From Hyphomicrobium sp. NDB2Meth4 (GTDB taxonomy: Bacteria > Pseudomonadota > Alphaproteobacteria > Rhizobiales > Hyphomicrobiaceae), in assembly GCF_900117445.1 (NCBI RefSeq), contig NZ_FPEJ01000003.1, forward strand, positions 434,001 through 498,000: DNA of 64,000 nt, read 5' to 3'. Of the stretch, positions 1-9,874 are shown piece after piece (within the stretch, counting starts at the first letter, position 1; every line of letters starts with the position of its first letter). The notes beneath the pieces are model-generated. The model did not search any database, had not been told where the DNA came from, and saw only the letters and a program-made list of their open reading frames with translations. The position numbers and the translations under genes are program-made.

Positions 1-4
1 CGGC

Positions 5-940
5 TCACTCGCCGGCGGCGATCGCAAATCCCATATCGATCGGCTTTGCTTCGCGAACGCGCGGCCCCTGCACCACCGTCCAGGCTTCAGTGTCCGCCAG
101 CAGCGCCTGCACGACCAGCGAGTTGAGGCGATGGCCACCCTTCACCGAGCGATAGGCACCGAGCAACGGCTTGCCAGCCAGCGTCAGGTCGCCCACGGCG
201 TCCAGCAGCTTGTGGCGCACGAACTCCTGCGGATAGCGCAGGCCTTCGCGGTTCATGATCTTGCCCTCGCCAATGGCGATCGTGTTGGTGAGGTTGGCAC
301 CGAGAGCGAGACCCGCCTTCCAGAGGCGCTCCACGTCGCTCATGAAGCCGAAGGTGCGAGCCCGGCAGATTTCGTTGCGAAACACGCCCGGGGTCATTTC
401 TACGGCGAGACGCTGCTTGCCGATGAGGTCGGTCGGGAAGTCAATCTCGACATCGAGATGGAAGCCGGAGTGCGGCGTCAGCTCGCCCCAGCACTCGCCT
501 TCCTGCACCCGAACCGGCTTGAGAACCTTGATGTAGCGGCGCGGCGAGGACAACTCGCGGATGCCGACGTCATCGATCACTTCGACGAAGGGAGCCGCGC
601 TCCCGTCCATGATCGGAACTTCTTTGCTGTCGATCTCGATGATGCAGTTGTCGACAGAGAGACCGCGCAGCGCGGCCAGGAGGTGCTCTACGGTTCCAAC
701 CGTAATCCCGGCATCGTTCCCGATGACGGTGCACAGCGTCAAATTCTTGACGTGCTCGACGCTGGCAGGAATTTCAGCGACCACGCGGCCGCGTTTGGTG
801 ACAAGAAAACGGAGGCCAGTATCGGCTGCTGCCGGATGCAGAATGACCGAAACTGGCGCTCCGCTGTGGACCCCCGTCCCTGTCACCTCGATTTCGCGCG
901 CGATCGTGGTTTGCCGCGCACCGATGAATCGATTCGACAT
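5..940 (-). CDS. lpxC: UDP-3-O-acyl-N-acetylglucosamine deacetylase LpxC
   Basis: This zinc enzyme catalyses the committed step of lipid A synthesis by removing acetate from UDP-3-O-acyl-GlcNAc in the cytoplasm. The 311 residues match the usual family length. The metal-site pattern is visible: TVEHLLAAL with H86, HKLLDAVGD with H243 and D247, and the general-acid histidine in GGHRLN (H270). It is the last gene of the dcw cluster, 286 bp after ftsZ on the same strand, the usual alphaproteobacterial position. The stop codon lies only four bases from the window edge, so the next gene is not visible. The 286-bp gap suggests it may have its own promoter, but I could not identify one. Confidence 0.97.
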   Translation of the reverse strand: MSNRFIGARQTTIAREIEVTGTGVHSGAPVSVILHPAAADTGLRFLVTKRGRVVAEIPASVEHVKNLTLCTVIGNDAGITVGTVEHLLAALRGLSVDNCIIEIDSKEVPIMDGSAAPFVEVIDDVGIRELSSPRRYIKVLKPVRVQEGECWGELTPHSGFHLDVEIDFPTDLIGKQRLAVEMTPGVFRNEICRARTFGFMSDVERLWKAGLALGANLTNTIAIGEGKIMNREGLRYPQEFVRHKLLDAVGDLTLAGKPLLGAYRSVKGGHRLNSLVVQALLADTEAWTVVQGPRVREAKPIDMGFAIAAGE

Positions 941-1226
941 ATGCGCCCGTCCCTCGATGACTTTTCAGCAACTATCAGTGTGTCCTGATAGTCACCACCC
1001 CCAACAATTGTCCGCGTCCCAAACCGCGATAACCGTTAACTTGCCGGGGCGTCGTTTCGGTCTGCGCCCTTGGTAGTGCAGGGACTTAGCGAACGCTTGT
1101 CGTTAACAATTGGAAAGATACGCTCAGGCCCGCCGCAGCGCCAAATCACGGTTTCTTACTTTGTGTTACCGCGATGGTACAGGGCCCGTTTTGCCTTACT
1201 TTTTGCACTTTTTGGCCAACCGCGGG

Positions 1227-2897
1227 CTACTTACGCTGCCGATTGAAAAACTCCGGCAGCGGCCCTGGATGACTGGATTCGCCATTCGTTTGCGAATCGC
1301 CCGCCCACCAATCTTCGGGAGAAGAATCATCCACGCGCAGAGGGTCGGGAGCCGCATTGCTGGTCGGCTGATCCTCGAACTCATGGCGCCGCGAGCGGCC
1401 CATGATCCGTTGCAGGATGCCCCGGCGCGGTTGCTCATCCGCACCACCGCCCGCACCAGGCGGAATCGGCGGCGCTTCTGTTGCATAGCCAGCCTTCGCG
1501 CGATACTCGCGCTGCGCGACCGGCGGAAAGTCTTCCACCTCTGGCATGCGTCGACCCGACCGGCGCGCATCGACCGGCGGCGCCGGCACGAACGACTCGG
1601 ACGAGCGGCTGCCCGGCTCGGACGCCGGAGACTTCGCATTGGACTGAGGCGGCCACGCCAGATGCGAGAAGCCTTCCTCGATGACGACGTTTCCGGGCGC
1701 ACGCCACGTCTCGCGTGAGCCGTTGCCCGCTTCGTGCGACCGAGGAGCCTCTGCGCGGGCGCCGATCGCTTCGCTCAGGCGCCGTTGCACATCGTCGTCA
1801 CGCTGCGGCGCGTAGGACTGAGATTCGGCCCGGTGACGTGCCTGCGGCGGAGGCGGCGGCATCGGAGGCGTAGCTCTCCCCCGTGGTGCTCCGCGGTGAT
1901 CGACAGGCGGCGGCATCGGCATCATATCGACCGGATGCCCCATGCCGGATGCAACGATCGACACGCGCACCTTATCGCCGAGCGTCTCGTCGAATGTTGC
2001 GCCGACGATGATGTTGGCTTCCGGATCGACCTCTTGCCGCACCCGGCTCGCAGCCTCGTCCACCTCGTACAGGGTGAGGCCGGGTCCGCCGGTAATGGAG
2101 AGCAGCAGCCCGCGCGCTCCCTTCAGGGAGACATCGTCGAGCAGCGGATTGGCGATGGCCTCTTCGGCAGCGACCGATGCACGCCGTTCGCCCGACGCCT
2201 CGCCCGTGCCCATGACTGCCGATCCCATACCGCTCATCACGGTGCGCACGTCGGCGAAGTCGAGGTTGATCAGACCTTCCTTGATGATCAGGTCGACGAT
2301 GCAGGCAACGCCCGAGTAGAGCACCTGGTCGGCCAGCACGAAGGCTTCGGCAAACGTCGTCTTCTCGTTCGCCACCCGGAACAAGTTCTGATTCGGAATG
2401 ACGATCAGCGTATCGACGTATTTGCGGATCTCCCCGATGCCGCCTTCGGCGATGCGCATGCGGCGCGCACCCTCGAAGTGGAACGGCTTCGTCACGATGC
2501 CGACAGTGAGAATGCCGAGGTCCTTGGCAGCGCGCGCGATCACCGCAGCAGCGCCCGTACCCGTACCGCCACCCATGCCGGCGGCGATGAAAACCATATG
2601 CGATCCGGCGATTTGCGAGCGGATGTCCTCGATCGCCTCTTCCGCCGCCGCCTCACCGATTTCCGGCTTCGAGCCAGCGCCCAGTCCTTCCGTGAGATTG
2701 ACGCCAAGCTGCAGGCGGTGCTCCGCACTCGATGCGGCAAGCGCCTGCGCATCCGTGTTGGCGACGACGAAGTCGACCCCCGTCAGCCCCGAGCCGATCA
2801 TGTTGTTGATGGCGTTGCAGCCGGCGCCGCCGACACCGATAACGGTTATTCGCGGCTTCAGATCGGTTAGCTTTGGAAGCTGCAGCTTAATGCTCAT
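1227..2897 (-). CDS. ftsZ: Cell division GTPase FtsZ with long C-terminal linker
   Basis: FtsZ is the tubulin-like GTPase that forms the cytokinetic ring. The tubulin signature GGGTGTG is at residues 109-115, after an N-terminal [13 protein letters not shown] nucleotide-binding segment. The conserved GTPase core ends near residue 325. It is followed by a roughly 220-residue linker rich in Pro, Arg, Ser and acidic residues, then a C-terminal peptide ([10 protein letters not shown]) that resembles the conserved FtsA/membrane-adaptor binding tail. At 556 aa it is much longer than E. coli FtsZ (383 aa); long linkers are typical of Alphaproteobacteria. It lies 70 bp after ftsA in the dcw cluster. 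Confidence 0.98.
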   Translation of the reverse strand: MSIKLQLPKLTDLKPRITVIGVGGAGCNAINNMIGSGLTGVDFVVANTDAQALAASSAEHRLQLGVNLTEGLGAGSKPEIGEAAAEEAIEDIRSQIAGSHMVFIAAGMGGGTGTGAAAVIARAAKDLGILTVGIVTKPFHFEGARRMRIAEGGIGEIRKYVDTLIVIPNQNLFRVANEKTTFAEAFVLADQVLYSGVACIVDLIIKEGLINLDFADVRTVMSGMGSAVMGTGEASGERRASVAAEEAIANPLLDDVSLKGARGLLLSITGGPGLTLYEVDEAASRVRQEVDPEANIIVGATFDETLGDKVRVSIVASGMGHPVDMMPMPPPVDHRGAPRGRATPPMPPPPPQARHRAESQSYAPQRDDDVQRRLSEAIGARAEAPRSHEAGNGSRETWRAPGNVVIEEGFSHLAWPPQSNAKSPASEPGSRSSESFVPAPPVDARRSGRRMPEVEDFPPVAQREYRAKAGYATEAPPIPPGAGGGADEQPRRGILQRIMGRSRRHEFEDQPTSNAAPDPLRVDDSSPEDWWAGDSQTNGESSHPGPLPEFFNRQRK

Positions 2898-2967
2898 CGC
2901 GTCCGCGCTCCCCTATGCGCCGTTCAAGCCTTGGCTCCCGGCATTCTCGTTGCGGCCATCGGCCGAA

Positions 2968-4245
2968 TTACGCGAAGCCAGTCCTCAGCCATTCACCTAC
3001 ACGCTCGAGGTATCCCCCACCGAGCGCCTCGCGGCCCCGCACCGCCGGAACGTCCCCACTCCCCGACGCGGCGACGGCCAGAAGCCCTGCAACCGTCGAG
3101 AACGCCGGACTACACACACTCTGCGGCAAGCCTTCGAAAGGCTGCGGCCGCGATACTCGAACCGGGCGGCCAAGAATGTTGGCCGCAAATTCGCCGAGCC
3201 CGACGAGAGAGCTTGCGCCCCCCGTCAGAACCACGCGCCCGCCGGCGAGATCCATGATCCCCGCCTTGTCGAGGCGCTCGCGCACCAGCCCGAGAATACC
3301 CGCCACGCGCGGACGGATGATCCCGGCAAGCTGCGCTTTCGTCGCCTCTCCGCGAGCACCTTCCTCTGCGCCTGCAAGGGCATAGGGAAAGCTCTCGTGC
3401 TCGTCGGACTGCGCGACGATGGTCGTCCCGTATAGCGTCTTGATTCGCTCAGCCTCCGCAAGTGGTGTCTGCAAGGCTTGCGCGATATCCATGGTGATGT
3501 GGTGCCCGCCGACCGGCACAGTTGCGGCATGCACGAAGTGCCCATCGACGAATGCAGCCGCCGTGGCTGTTCCGCCACCGATGTCTATCGAAACGACGCC
3601 GAGGCCGCGCTCTTCCTCCGTGGTGGCGGCGAGCGCACTGGCATAGGGTGTAGCGATCAGCGCACGCACCGACAGGTAGCAGCGCTCGACCACCACCATA
3701 AGATTGCGCACCGGCGCTTCGTCGGCGGCAACGGTATGCAGGTCGGCGGCGAGTTTCGCAGCGGCCATCCCGCGCGGGTCGTGTCCGCCCGGCGCGCCAT
3801 CGACGCGGAAGCCGACGCGGTTGAGATGTACGAGCATCCGCCCGTCACGTTCGGCATAGGCGTGCGCACCCGCCATCAGCCGGTCGATGTCGTCCGAACG
3901 AATGACGCCGCCCTGCACGTCGACACTCGCCGAGAAGTTCGCCGAATGCAGCCGCCCGCAGGAAACCGCGAGAAACACTTCCTCGATCGTCACGTGCGCC
4001 TGGCGCTCGGCCTGCGCGATCGCGGAGCGAACGGTAGCCTCCGCCTCGGAAAGATCGGTGATGACCCCGGCCTTCAGACCGCGCGAACGTTGATGACCGA
4101 TACCCAGCACCCGAACGCGTCGCGCGGCGCCCGTTTGCTCCGGCGCATCGAGCGCGGCGATCACACACACGACCTTCGTGGTACCGATATCGAGCAGGCC
4201 AACGATTTCCGAATTCCGGGTATCTGTCCTGTCGCGGCTCAGCAT
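2968..4245 (-). CDS. ftsA: Cell division protein FtsA (actin-like FtsZ membrane tether)
   Basis: FtsA is an actin-fold ATPase that tethers FtsZ filaments to the inner membrane and recruits late divisome proteins. The sequence shows the actin phosphate-1 motif (LDIGTTKVV, about residues 18-26), the phosphate-2 motif (SIDIGGGTA) and the adenosine motif (VVLTGGASSL). The C-terminus (GGYLERVGEWLRTGFA) looks like the amphipathic membrane-targeting helix. The 425-aa length is normal. It follows ftsQ by 15 bp and precedes ftsZ by 70 bp, so it is almost certainly co-transcribed with both. Confidence 0.97.
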   Translation of the reverse strand: MLSRDRTDTRNSEIVGLLDIGTTKVVCVIAALDAPEQTGAARRVRVLGIGHQRSRGLKAGVITDLSEAEATVRSAIAQAERQAHVTIEEVFLAVSCGRLHSANFSASVDVQGGVIRSDDIDRLMAGAHAYAERDGRMLVHLNRVGFRVDGAPGGHDPRGMAAAKLAADLHTVAADEAPVRNLMVVVERCYLSVRALIATPYASALAATTEEERGLGVVSIDIGGGTATAAAFVDGHFVHAATVPVGGHHITMDIAQALQTPLAEAERIKTLYGTTIVAQSDEHESFPYALAGAEEGARGEATKAQLAGIIRPRVAGILGLVRERLDKAGIMDLAGGRVVLTGGASSLVGLGEFAANILGRPVRVSRPQPFEGLPQSVCSPAFSTVAGLLAVAASGSGDVPAVRGREALGGGYLERVGEWLRTGFA

Positions 4246-4260
4246 GGCGGCTATCCTCGA

Positions 4261-5205
4261 CTAGCTCTGCGTTTGCGTTGGGGGTGTCTCCTGCGGGGCC
4301 GAGCGCACAGCTATGCGGCCGGCAACGCGCAGATCGACGATTACGTTCTGAGCGGTGAGAAACTTGCCGAGCTCATCGGGTGCCGAGAGCGCGGCCAGCG
4401 CCTGCGCCTCGCGATCGGCCCCCAAATGCACGGTGACGCCATCCTTGAGATGTAGTGTCCAGCGACGGTCTCCGACGCGCTCCGCCATCTGGAAGCGCTC
4501 CGCGATCTTCGGGAATCGGACGATCAGCTCCAGCAGCGCTTTTGCACGATCAGGCGCGCCAACGCCGCTGAGACGCGGCAGCCGCACGTTCGTGCCCGAT
4601 TTCAAGGCCGAAAGCACACGCCCCGAACCGTCGACGAGATAGTCGCGGCCGTCGCTCGCCCACACCGCCACGGGCCGCCGCTCGACGATGCGCACCTCCA
4701 GGGACGACGGATAAATCCGGCTGATGCGCACCGATTTGACCCAAGCGAGCTGCTCGATGCGCGCACGGGCAGCGGCCGCATCGAAAGTCAGCAGCGAGCC
4801 TGAATGCGGCAAGTCGATTGCATTGAACACGTCCGCGTCGCTGGTGAAGCGCTGTCCAGTCAGCGCAACCTGCTCGATCCGCAATCCGGTCCAGTAGGCG
4901 ACCTGATCCGTCTCCGGCAGCAGACTGGCGAACGCCGTCGTATGCTGGCCGCCGTTCGTCAGCAGCGAATAGGCGAGCGCGCCTGACAATCCCATGAAAA
5001 GCGTGAGGCCGAGCTTGCGGCCGACGCTCGCATGTCGCCCGGAGGCCGAAGAACGCCGGCGCGGCTGCATGGCCCCGGCAAATGGAGGCGGAGTGTCTGT
5101 CGTAGGTGGTGAATTTAGTGCCGAGTGAAGGGTCGCATTCGGATCGAGCGGTAGTGCCTGCGGCACCCGCTGCTCGATTTCAGACGCTCCCCCTACCTGT
5201 TGCAA
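4261..5205 (-). CDS. ftsQ: Cell division protein FtsQ (POTRA-domain divisome protein)
   Basis: FtsQ is a bitopic inner-membrane protein that links early and late divisome components through FtsB/FtsL. A cytoplasmic N-terminus is followed by one membrane segment near residues 66-86, then a POTRA domain (IEQVALTGQRFTSDADVF) and the FtsQ C-terminal domain. The start used is TTG at 5205, which overlaps the end of ddl by 13 nt and has a GAGG about 7 nt upstream. An in-frame GTG at 5166 is the alternative and would remove 13 residues before the membrane segment. Confidence 0.93.
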   Translation of the reverse strand: MQQVGGASEIEQRVPQALPLDPNATLHSALNSPPTTDTPPPFAGAMQPRRRSSASGRHASVGRKLGLTLFMGLSGALAYSLLTNGGQHTTAFASLLPETDQVAYWTGLRIEQVALTGQRFTSDADVFNAIDLPHSGSLLTFDAAAARARIEQLAWVKSVRISRIYPSSLEVRIVERRPVAVWASDGRDYLVDGSGRVLSALKSGTNVRLPRLSGVGAPDRAKALLELIVRFPKIAERFQMAERVGDRRWTLHLKDGVTVHLGADREAQALAALSAPDELGKFLTAQNVIVDLRVAGRIAVRSAPQETPPTQTQS

Positions 5206-6146
5206 CTCGCGTCCTCAACCAACCACCGCACGAGCTGGCCAAAGGACCAGCCCGCATACTGCGCCAGCTCGGGTACCAGTGAAGTCTCGGTCATCCCCGG
5301 CTGCGTATTGACCTCGAGGCAGATCAATTCCCCCACCCCGTCGGTCGTATCGTCGTAGCGAAAATCAGCCCGCGCGGCGCCCCGGCATCCCAATGCGCGA
5401 TACGCCGCCAATGTGTATTTCCGGACCAACTGGTAAACATCTGGTGAAATATCGGCCGGAAGCACGTGCTGGGAGCCACCGGGAGCGTATTTCGCTTCGT
5501 AATCGTAGAATTCCAGGCCCTTGAGCGGCATGATCTCGATGATGTCGGTGACGAAGTCGCCGAGTACGGCACACGTCAGTTCCCGCCCCGGGATGTAGCG
5601 CTCCACCATCACGATATCTTCCGGACCGCCCAGCTCGCCCAGCTTCTGCGGCGGCGCATTGGCTCCGCGATCGACGATGATCACTCCGACGCTGGACCCT
5701 TCCGCGACCGGCTTCACGACATAGGGCGGCGCCAGGACGTGGCGGCTCATGGCTTCGGCCCGCGTGACGACTTCCGCATCCGCCACCGGCACGCCCGCCG
5801 GCCGCATCACGTCCTTTGCGCGCTCCTTGTGCATCGCCAGCGCCGACGCCAGCACGCCCGAATGCGTATAGGGAATGCCGAGGCACTCCAGCACCCCCTG
5901 CACGCAGCCGTCCTCGCCGTAGCGGCCATGCAGCGCGTTGAAGCAGACGTCGGGCGAGATTTCTTTCAGCTTCTGGGCAAGGTCGCGATCGACGTCGATC
6001 TGCGTCACCCGATAGCCTTGGCTCTCCAGCGCACGCGCGCAAGCCGCGCCCGAGCGCAGGCTCACTTCGCGTTCGGCCGACAAGCCCCCCATGAGCACGG
6101 CGACATGGTCATAGGTGCGCTCCGGCGCCTTCCCGATCGAACTCAC
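5193..6146 (-). CDS. ddl: D-alanine--D-alanine ligase
   Basis: Ddl is an ATP-grasp ligase that makes the D-Ala-D-Ala dipeptide used by MurF. Visible family marks are VLMGGLSAEREVSLRSG near the N-terminus, NALHGRYGEDG, the ATP-grasp core with VVKPVAEGSSVGV, and the C-terminal metal-binding ECLEVNTQPGMTETS-like segment. The open frame extends back to a TTG at 6170. The GTG at 6146 is preferred because a strong purine-rich ribosome binding site (GGGGGAGGGAAG) sits just before it, giving 317 aa. It lies between murB and ftsQ and overlaps the ftsQ start. Confidence 0.96.
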   Translation of the reverse strand: MSSIGKAPERTYDHVAVLMGGLSAEREVSLRSGAACARALESQGYRVTQIDVDRDLAQKLKEISPDVCFNALHGRYGEDGCVQGVLECLGIPYTHSGVLASALAMHKERAKDVMRPAGVPVADAEVVTRAEAMSRHVLAPPYVVKPVAEGSSVGVIIVDRGANAPPQKLGELGGPEDIVMVERYIPGRELTCAVLGDFVTDIIEIMPLKGLEFYDYEAKYAPGGSQHVLPADISPDVYQLVRKYTLAAYRALGCRGAARADFRYDDTTDGVGELICLEVNTQPGMTETSLVPELAQYAGWSFGQLVRWLVEDASCNR

Positions 6147-6231
6147 GGAACTTCCCTCCCCCGGCTTCAATGCAGTTCCCCTCCCTGCCTGGGGTGGGAA
6201 TTCGTTGCGCGATCAGCAGGCGCACCCGCGC

Positions 6232-7203
6232 TTAAGGTTGTATTGCTTCCGCCTCTGCCAACGCCTCTCCGGTCGGGCAGCCGGGCAACGGCAGCCCCAT
6301 CCGGATGATCTCCCAATGCAGCGTGATGCCCGAGCGCGCCTTCACTCGCGCACGCACGGTTTCACCCAGCCGCTCGATGTCTTCGGCGGTGGCGCCGGCA
6401 TCGTTGATGAGGAAGTTGCAGTGCTTCTCCGACACCTTCGCGCCGCCCACGCGCAAGCCGCGGCAGCCCGCTTCGTCGATCAGCTTCCACGCGCTCATGC
6501 CCGGTGGATTCTTGAACGTCGAACCGCCGGTACGCTCGCGCGTCGGCTGGTTCTTCTCGCGATAGTCGGCGACCTCTTCCATCTCTTTCAGGATCGCAAC
6601 CGGATCGCCGGGCGTCCCCTGAAACAGCGCTTCGGTCAAAATCCAATCGGCCGGCACTTCGCTGTGCCGGTATGTGAAGCCCATGTCGGCGAGCGACAGC
6701 TCGTAGATCTGGCCCGCACGATCGACCGCCCTTGCGCTGATCAGCACGTCTTTCGTCTCGCGCCCGTGCGCACCAGCGTTCATGCGCAACGCGCCGCCGA
6801 TCGAGCCTGGAATGCCGCGATAGAACGCAAGGCCGGCAATGCCCGCATCCGCCGCCGCCCGCGCAACCTTCACGTCAGGCACCGCAGTACCTGCGCGAAC
6901 GCGGGCATCCGGTTCCGCCGTAACGCTGGCGAATCCCTTGCCGAGGCGAATGACGACACCTTCGACACCGCCGTCGCGCACCAGCAGATTCGATCCGAGG
7001 CCCACCACCGTCACCGGTAGATCGGCAGGGATGTTCGCGAGGAAATAGGCAAGATCGGCTTCGTCGGCCGGCGAGAACAGCGCTTGCGCCGGCCCCCCGA
7101 CGCGAAACCACGTGATATCGGCGAGGTTGGTGCCGGACGCGAGACGGCCGCGCAGCTCCGGCAGCTTCGCTGCAAGATCAGCGCTGAGATCGGGAAACGT
7201 CAC
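6232..7203 (-). CDS. murB: UDP-N-acetylenolpyruvoylglucosamine reductase MurB
   Basis: MurB is an FAD enzyme that reduces UDP-GlcNAc-enolpyruvate to UDP-MurNAc with NADPH. The FAD-binding elements [14 protein letters not shown] and the [16 protein letters not shown] segment are clear, as are GGSTFKNP and the C-terminal [10 protein letters not shown] motif. The 323-aa length fits the family. It lies between murC and ddl; a 61-bp gap to ddl holds nothing recognisable beyond the ddl ribosome binding region. Confidence 0.97.
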   Translation of the reverse strand: MTFPDLSADLAAKLPELRGRLASGTNLADITWFRVGGPAQALFSPADEADLAYFLANIPADLPVTVVGLGSNLLVRDGGVEGVVIRLGKGFASVTAEPDARVRAGTAVPDVKVARAAADAGIAGLAFYRGIPGSIGGALRMNAGAHGRETKDVLISARAVDRAGQIYELSLADMGFTYRHSEVPADWILTEALFQGTPGDPVAILKEMEEVADYREKNQPTRERTGGSTFKNPPGMSAWKLIDEAGCRGLRVGGAKVSEKHCNFLINDAGATAEDIERLGETVRARVKARSGITLHWEIIRMGLPLPGCPTGEALAEAEAIQP

Positions 7204-7241
7204 GCTGGCGCCTCCGGTTTATTGGTTCTTGATGTAGAAGC

Positions 7242-8675
7242 TCACGCGTTGGCGCGACGCGGCTCGTCGGCTGCCAGCCATTGCGGCAGGCCGTGCGCCC
7301 ACTCGGTGGAAGTGCCCGCCCCCAGGCAGATCACCATGTCGCCTGGACCGACGTGATGACGCAACAACGGTGCAAGATCGCGCACGGCGTCGATCGACAT
7401 CGCGGAAGGATGGCCGGTGGCGCGAATGCCTTCTGCGAGCGTGCGCTGGTCGATGCCCTTGATCGGGGCCTCGCCCGCCGAATAGAGCGGGCCGACGATG
7501 ACGCTGTCGGCATCGCGGAACGAGGTGCAGAAATCACCGAAAAGGTCGTTGACGCGCGAATAGCGATGCGGCTCGAACACGGCGACGATGCGCCCGTGCG
7601 AGCGCCCGCGTGCCGCTGCCAGCACGGCAGCAATCTCCGCAGGATGGTGCCCATAGTCGTCGTAGACCGATGCCCCGTTCCACGTGCCCGTCAACTCGAA
7701 GCGGCGCTTCACACCCGTGAACGTCGCCAGCGCGGCGCGAATGGCGTTGTCGGGAATGCCAGCCTCGCTCGCCACGGCGATCGCCGCCAGGGTATTGAGC
7801 GCGTTGTGCTGGCCCGCAACCGGAATGGTCCAGCCACGCAGTTGCCGCTCCCCGCCGCGCACGCGGGCGGACAGGTCGGCGTCGATGACGATGCCGTCAC
7901 GCTCCTGCGCCAGTCCCACCAGCGTCAGATCTGCACCCGGCGTGGTGCCGTAGGTGAGCAGCCGCCGCCCGTCGCGGCGCAATTCCAGTCGGCCGATCAT
8001 GTCACGCGCCACCGGATGATCGATGCACGTGACGGCGAGACCGTAGAATGGGATGTTGCGGAAGAAAGTCTCGTACTCGCGGTGCATGTTCTCGACCGTC
8101 TTGAAGTGGTCGAGATGCTCCGGGTCGATGTTGGTGACGATACCGATCTGCGTCGGCAGCCTGACGAACGTGCCGTCCGACTCGTCCGCCTCGACGATCA
8201 TCCATTCGCCCTTGCCGAGGCGCGCGTTCGTGCCCCAGTCCTGGATGATGCCGCCTGAGATCACGGTAGGATCGACGCCCGCTGACGTGAAGATGTGCGC
8301 GATCAGCGATGTCGTGGTCGTCTTGCCGTGCGTGCCGCTTACCGAAACGGTCGAATAGAGCCGCATCAGCTCGGCCAGCATCTCGGCCCGGCGGATGACG
8401 GGAATACCTTTGGCGCGTGCCGCCTCGAGTTCCGGATTGCCTGCTTTCACCGCGCTGGAGATCACCACCGAGCGCGCCCCGACGAGATTGACCGCATCAT
8501 GCCCAATGAACACGCGCACGCCCTTGGCGCGCAGCCGGCGCACGTTGGCGCTGTCCTTCTGGTCGCTGCCTTGTACCGGATAGCCCTTCGCCATCAGGAT
8601 TTCGGCTATGGCGCTCATGCCGATGCCGCCGATACCGATGATGTGGAAGGTCCCGATTTCGCGGGGCATCTGCAT
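7242..8675 (-). CDS. murC: UDP-N-acetylmuramate--L-alanine ligase MurC
   Basis: MurC adds L-Ala to UDP-MurNAc, the first amino-acid ligation of the peptidoglycan stem. The sequence has the N-terminal Rossmann motif (HIIGIGGIGMSAIA), the Mur-ligase P-loop GTHGKTTTTS, EADESDGTF, and DDYGHHPAEI near the start of the C-terminal domain. At 477 aa it is full length. It follows murG by 98 bp and precedes murB by 38 bp. The start could be the first ATG or the internal one two codons later. Confidence 0.98.
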   Translation of the reverse strand: MQMPREIGTFHIIGIGGIGMSAIAEILMAKGYPVQGSDQKDSANVRRLRAKGVRVFIGHDAVNLVGARSVVISSAVKAGNPELEAARAKGIPVIRRAEMLAELMRLYSTVSVSGTHGKTTTTSLIAHIFTSAGVDPTVISGGIIQDWGTNARLGKGEWMIVEADESDGTFVRLPTQIGIVTNIDPEHLDHFKTVENMHREYETFFRNIPFYGLAVTCIDHPVARDMIGRLELRRDGRRLLTYGTTPGADLTLVGLAQERDGIVIDADLSARVRGGERQLRGWTIPVAGQHNALNTLAAIAVASEAGIPDNAIRAALATFTGVKRRFELTGTWNGASVYDDYGHHPAEIAAVLAAARGRSHGRIVAVFEPHRYSRVNDLFGDFCTSFRDADSVIVGPLYSAGEAPIKGIDQRTLAEGIRATGHPSAMSIDAVRDLAPLLRHHVGPGDMVICLGAGTSTEWAHGLPQWLAADEPRRANA

Positions 8676-8773
8676 GGTTTGGTCCCTCGTCCTATACCGT
8701 CGACCAATGCCGCCACCTTCGTGGCCCGCTTATGGCGACGGCTGCCCCCCGGCTACACAACGACTGTCGCACC

Positions 8774-9874
8774 TCAACGCATCAATTCCTGAGCCATGTC
8801 CGCCAGACGCCCCACCGCATCCGGCCGCCCAAGCATTTTCGCGGCATCGGCAGCTTTCACCAACGCCTCAGCATCACCCAACAATGTTCCGATATCGTTC
8901 GCAAGGCGCTCAGCAGATAAATCCTTCTGTTCGATACACCAAGCCGCACCTGATTCGGCAAGTCTCGTGGCGTTCTGCAGCTGGTCATTGTCAAGCGCGT
9001 GCGGCAGCGGAACCAGGATCGACGGGCGTCCGATGACGGTCAGCTCCGCCACGGTTGATGCACCCGACCGCGCGATAACCAAATGCGAGCGCGCCATCCG
9101 TTCGGGCAGATCCGTGAAAAAGTGCGACACCTCGGCATTGATCCCCAGCCGCCGATAGGCCGCCGAGACGCCCTCGGCATCTTCCTCACGCGCCTGCTGT
9201 ACGATGTCCAATCTGTGCCGCAGTTCCATCGGCAGCAATGCCAAAGCCGGCGGCACGGCCTCGGAGAAGAACCGCGCGCCCTGGCTGCCGCCGAAAACCA
9301 GCAGCGACAAACGCCCTTCGGGCTGCGGGCGCCAATAGGGCCGCCGCGCCGCCTCGATCACCGCCGTGCGCACCGGATTGCCGGTCAGCCGCGCCTTCGA
9401 AGCAAGCTCTGGCGACAGGTACTTCGTCGAAGCGAAAGAGGTGGCGATGCCTGTGACGCCTGGTGCCAGCATCTTGTTGGCCCGCCCCAGCACCGCGTTC
9501 TGCTCATGCAGCAAGGTCGGCACGCCGCGAAGCTGGCCCGCCTTGATGGGCGCGAACGTCGGATAGCCGCCGAAACCGATGACGATCCCGGGCTTCAGCT
9601 TGCCGACGAGTCCGAGCGCGGCGACGAGCCCGCGCGTCAGCAGCCAGCCCGTGCGCGCGATCGCGATCGGCGACTTCGATCCCAGCGTCGCCGACGGCAG
9701 CCGGTGCACGCTCCGCGCCGGGAATCCCATGCCGTAGCGGTCGCCGCGCATGTCGGTCGCGAGATCGACCGGCACCCCGCGCCGGCCAAGCTCCTCCGCC
9801 AGTGCCTGCGCCGGGAACAGATGCCCGCCCGTGCCACCCGCCGCCAGCAACACCGATTTCGTTTGTTTCGTCAC
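8774..9874 (-). CDS. murG: Lipid II synthase MurG (GlcNAc transferase)
   Basis: MurG is a peripheral inner-membrane GT28 glycosyltransferase that transfers GlcNAc to lipid I to make lipid II. The N-terminal glycine-rich loop (LLAAGGTGGHLFPA), GFGGYPTFAP, LHEQNAVLGRAN and the C-terminal donor-site segment (ARSGASTVAELTVIGRPSILVPLPHA) are all present over 366 aa. It starts with GTG, which overlaps the ftsW stop by 4 nt and so suggests translational coupling. Confidence 0.98.
   Translation of the reverse strand: MTKQTKSVLLAAGGTGGHLFPAQALAEELGRRGVPVDLATDMRGDRYGMGFPARSVHRLPSATLGSKSPIAIARTGWLLTRGLVAALGLVGKLKPGIVIGFGGYPTFAPIKAGQLRGVPTLLHEQNAVLGRANKMLAPGVTGIATSFASTKYLSPELASKARLTGNPVRTAVIEAARRPYWRPQPEGRLSLLVFGGSQGARFFSEAVPPALALLPMELRHRLDIVQQAREEDAEGVSAAYRRLGINAEVSHFFTDLPERMARSHLVIARSGASTVAELTVIGRPSILVPLPHALDNDQLQNATRLAESGAAWCIEQKDLSAERLANDIGTLLGDAEALVKAADAAKMLGRPDAVGRLADMAQELMR

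Noticed and set aside
1110-2870. Long plus-strand open frames opposite ftsZ
   Set aside because: They mirror the GC-rich codon structure of ftsZ, have Arg/His-rich low-complexity translations and no family resemblance.
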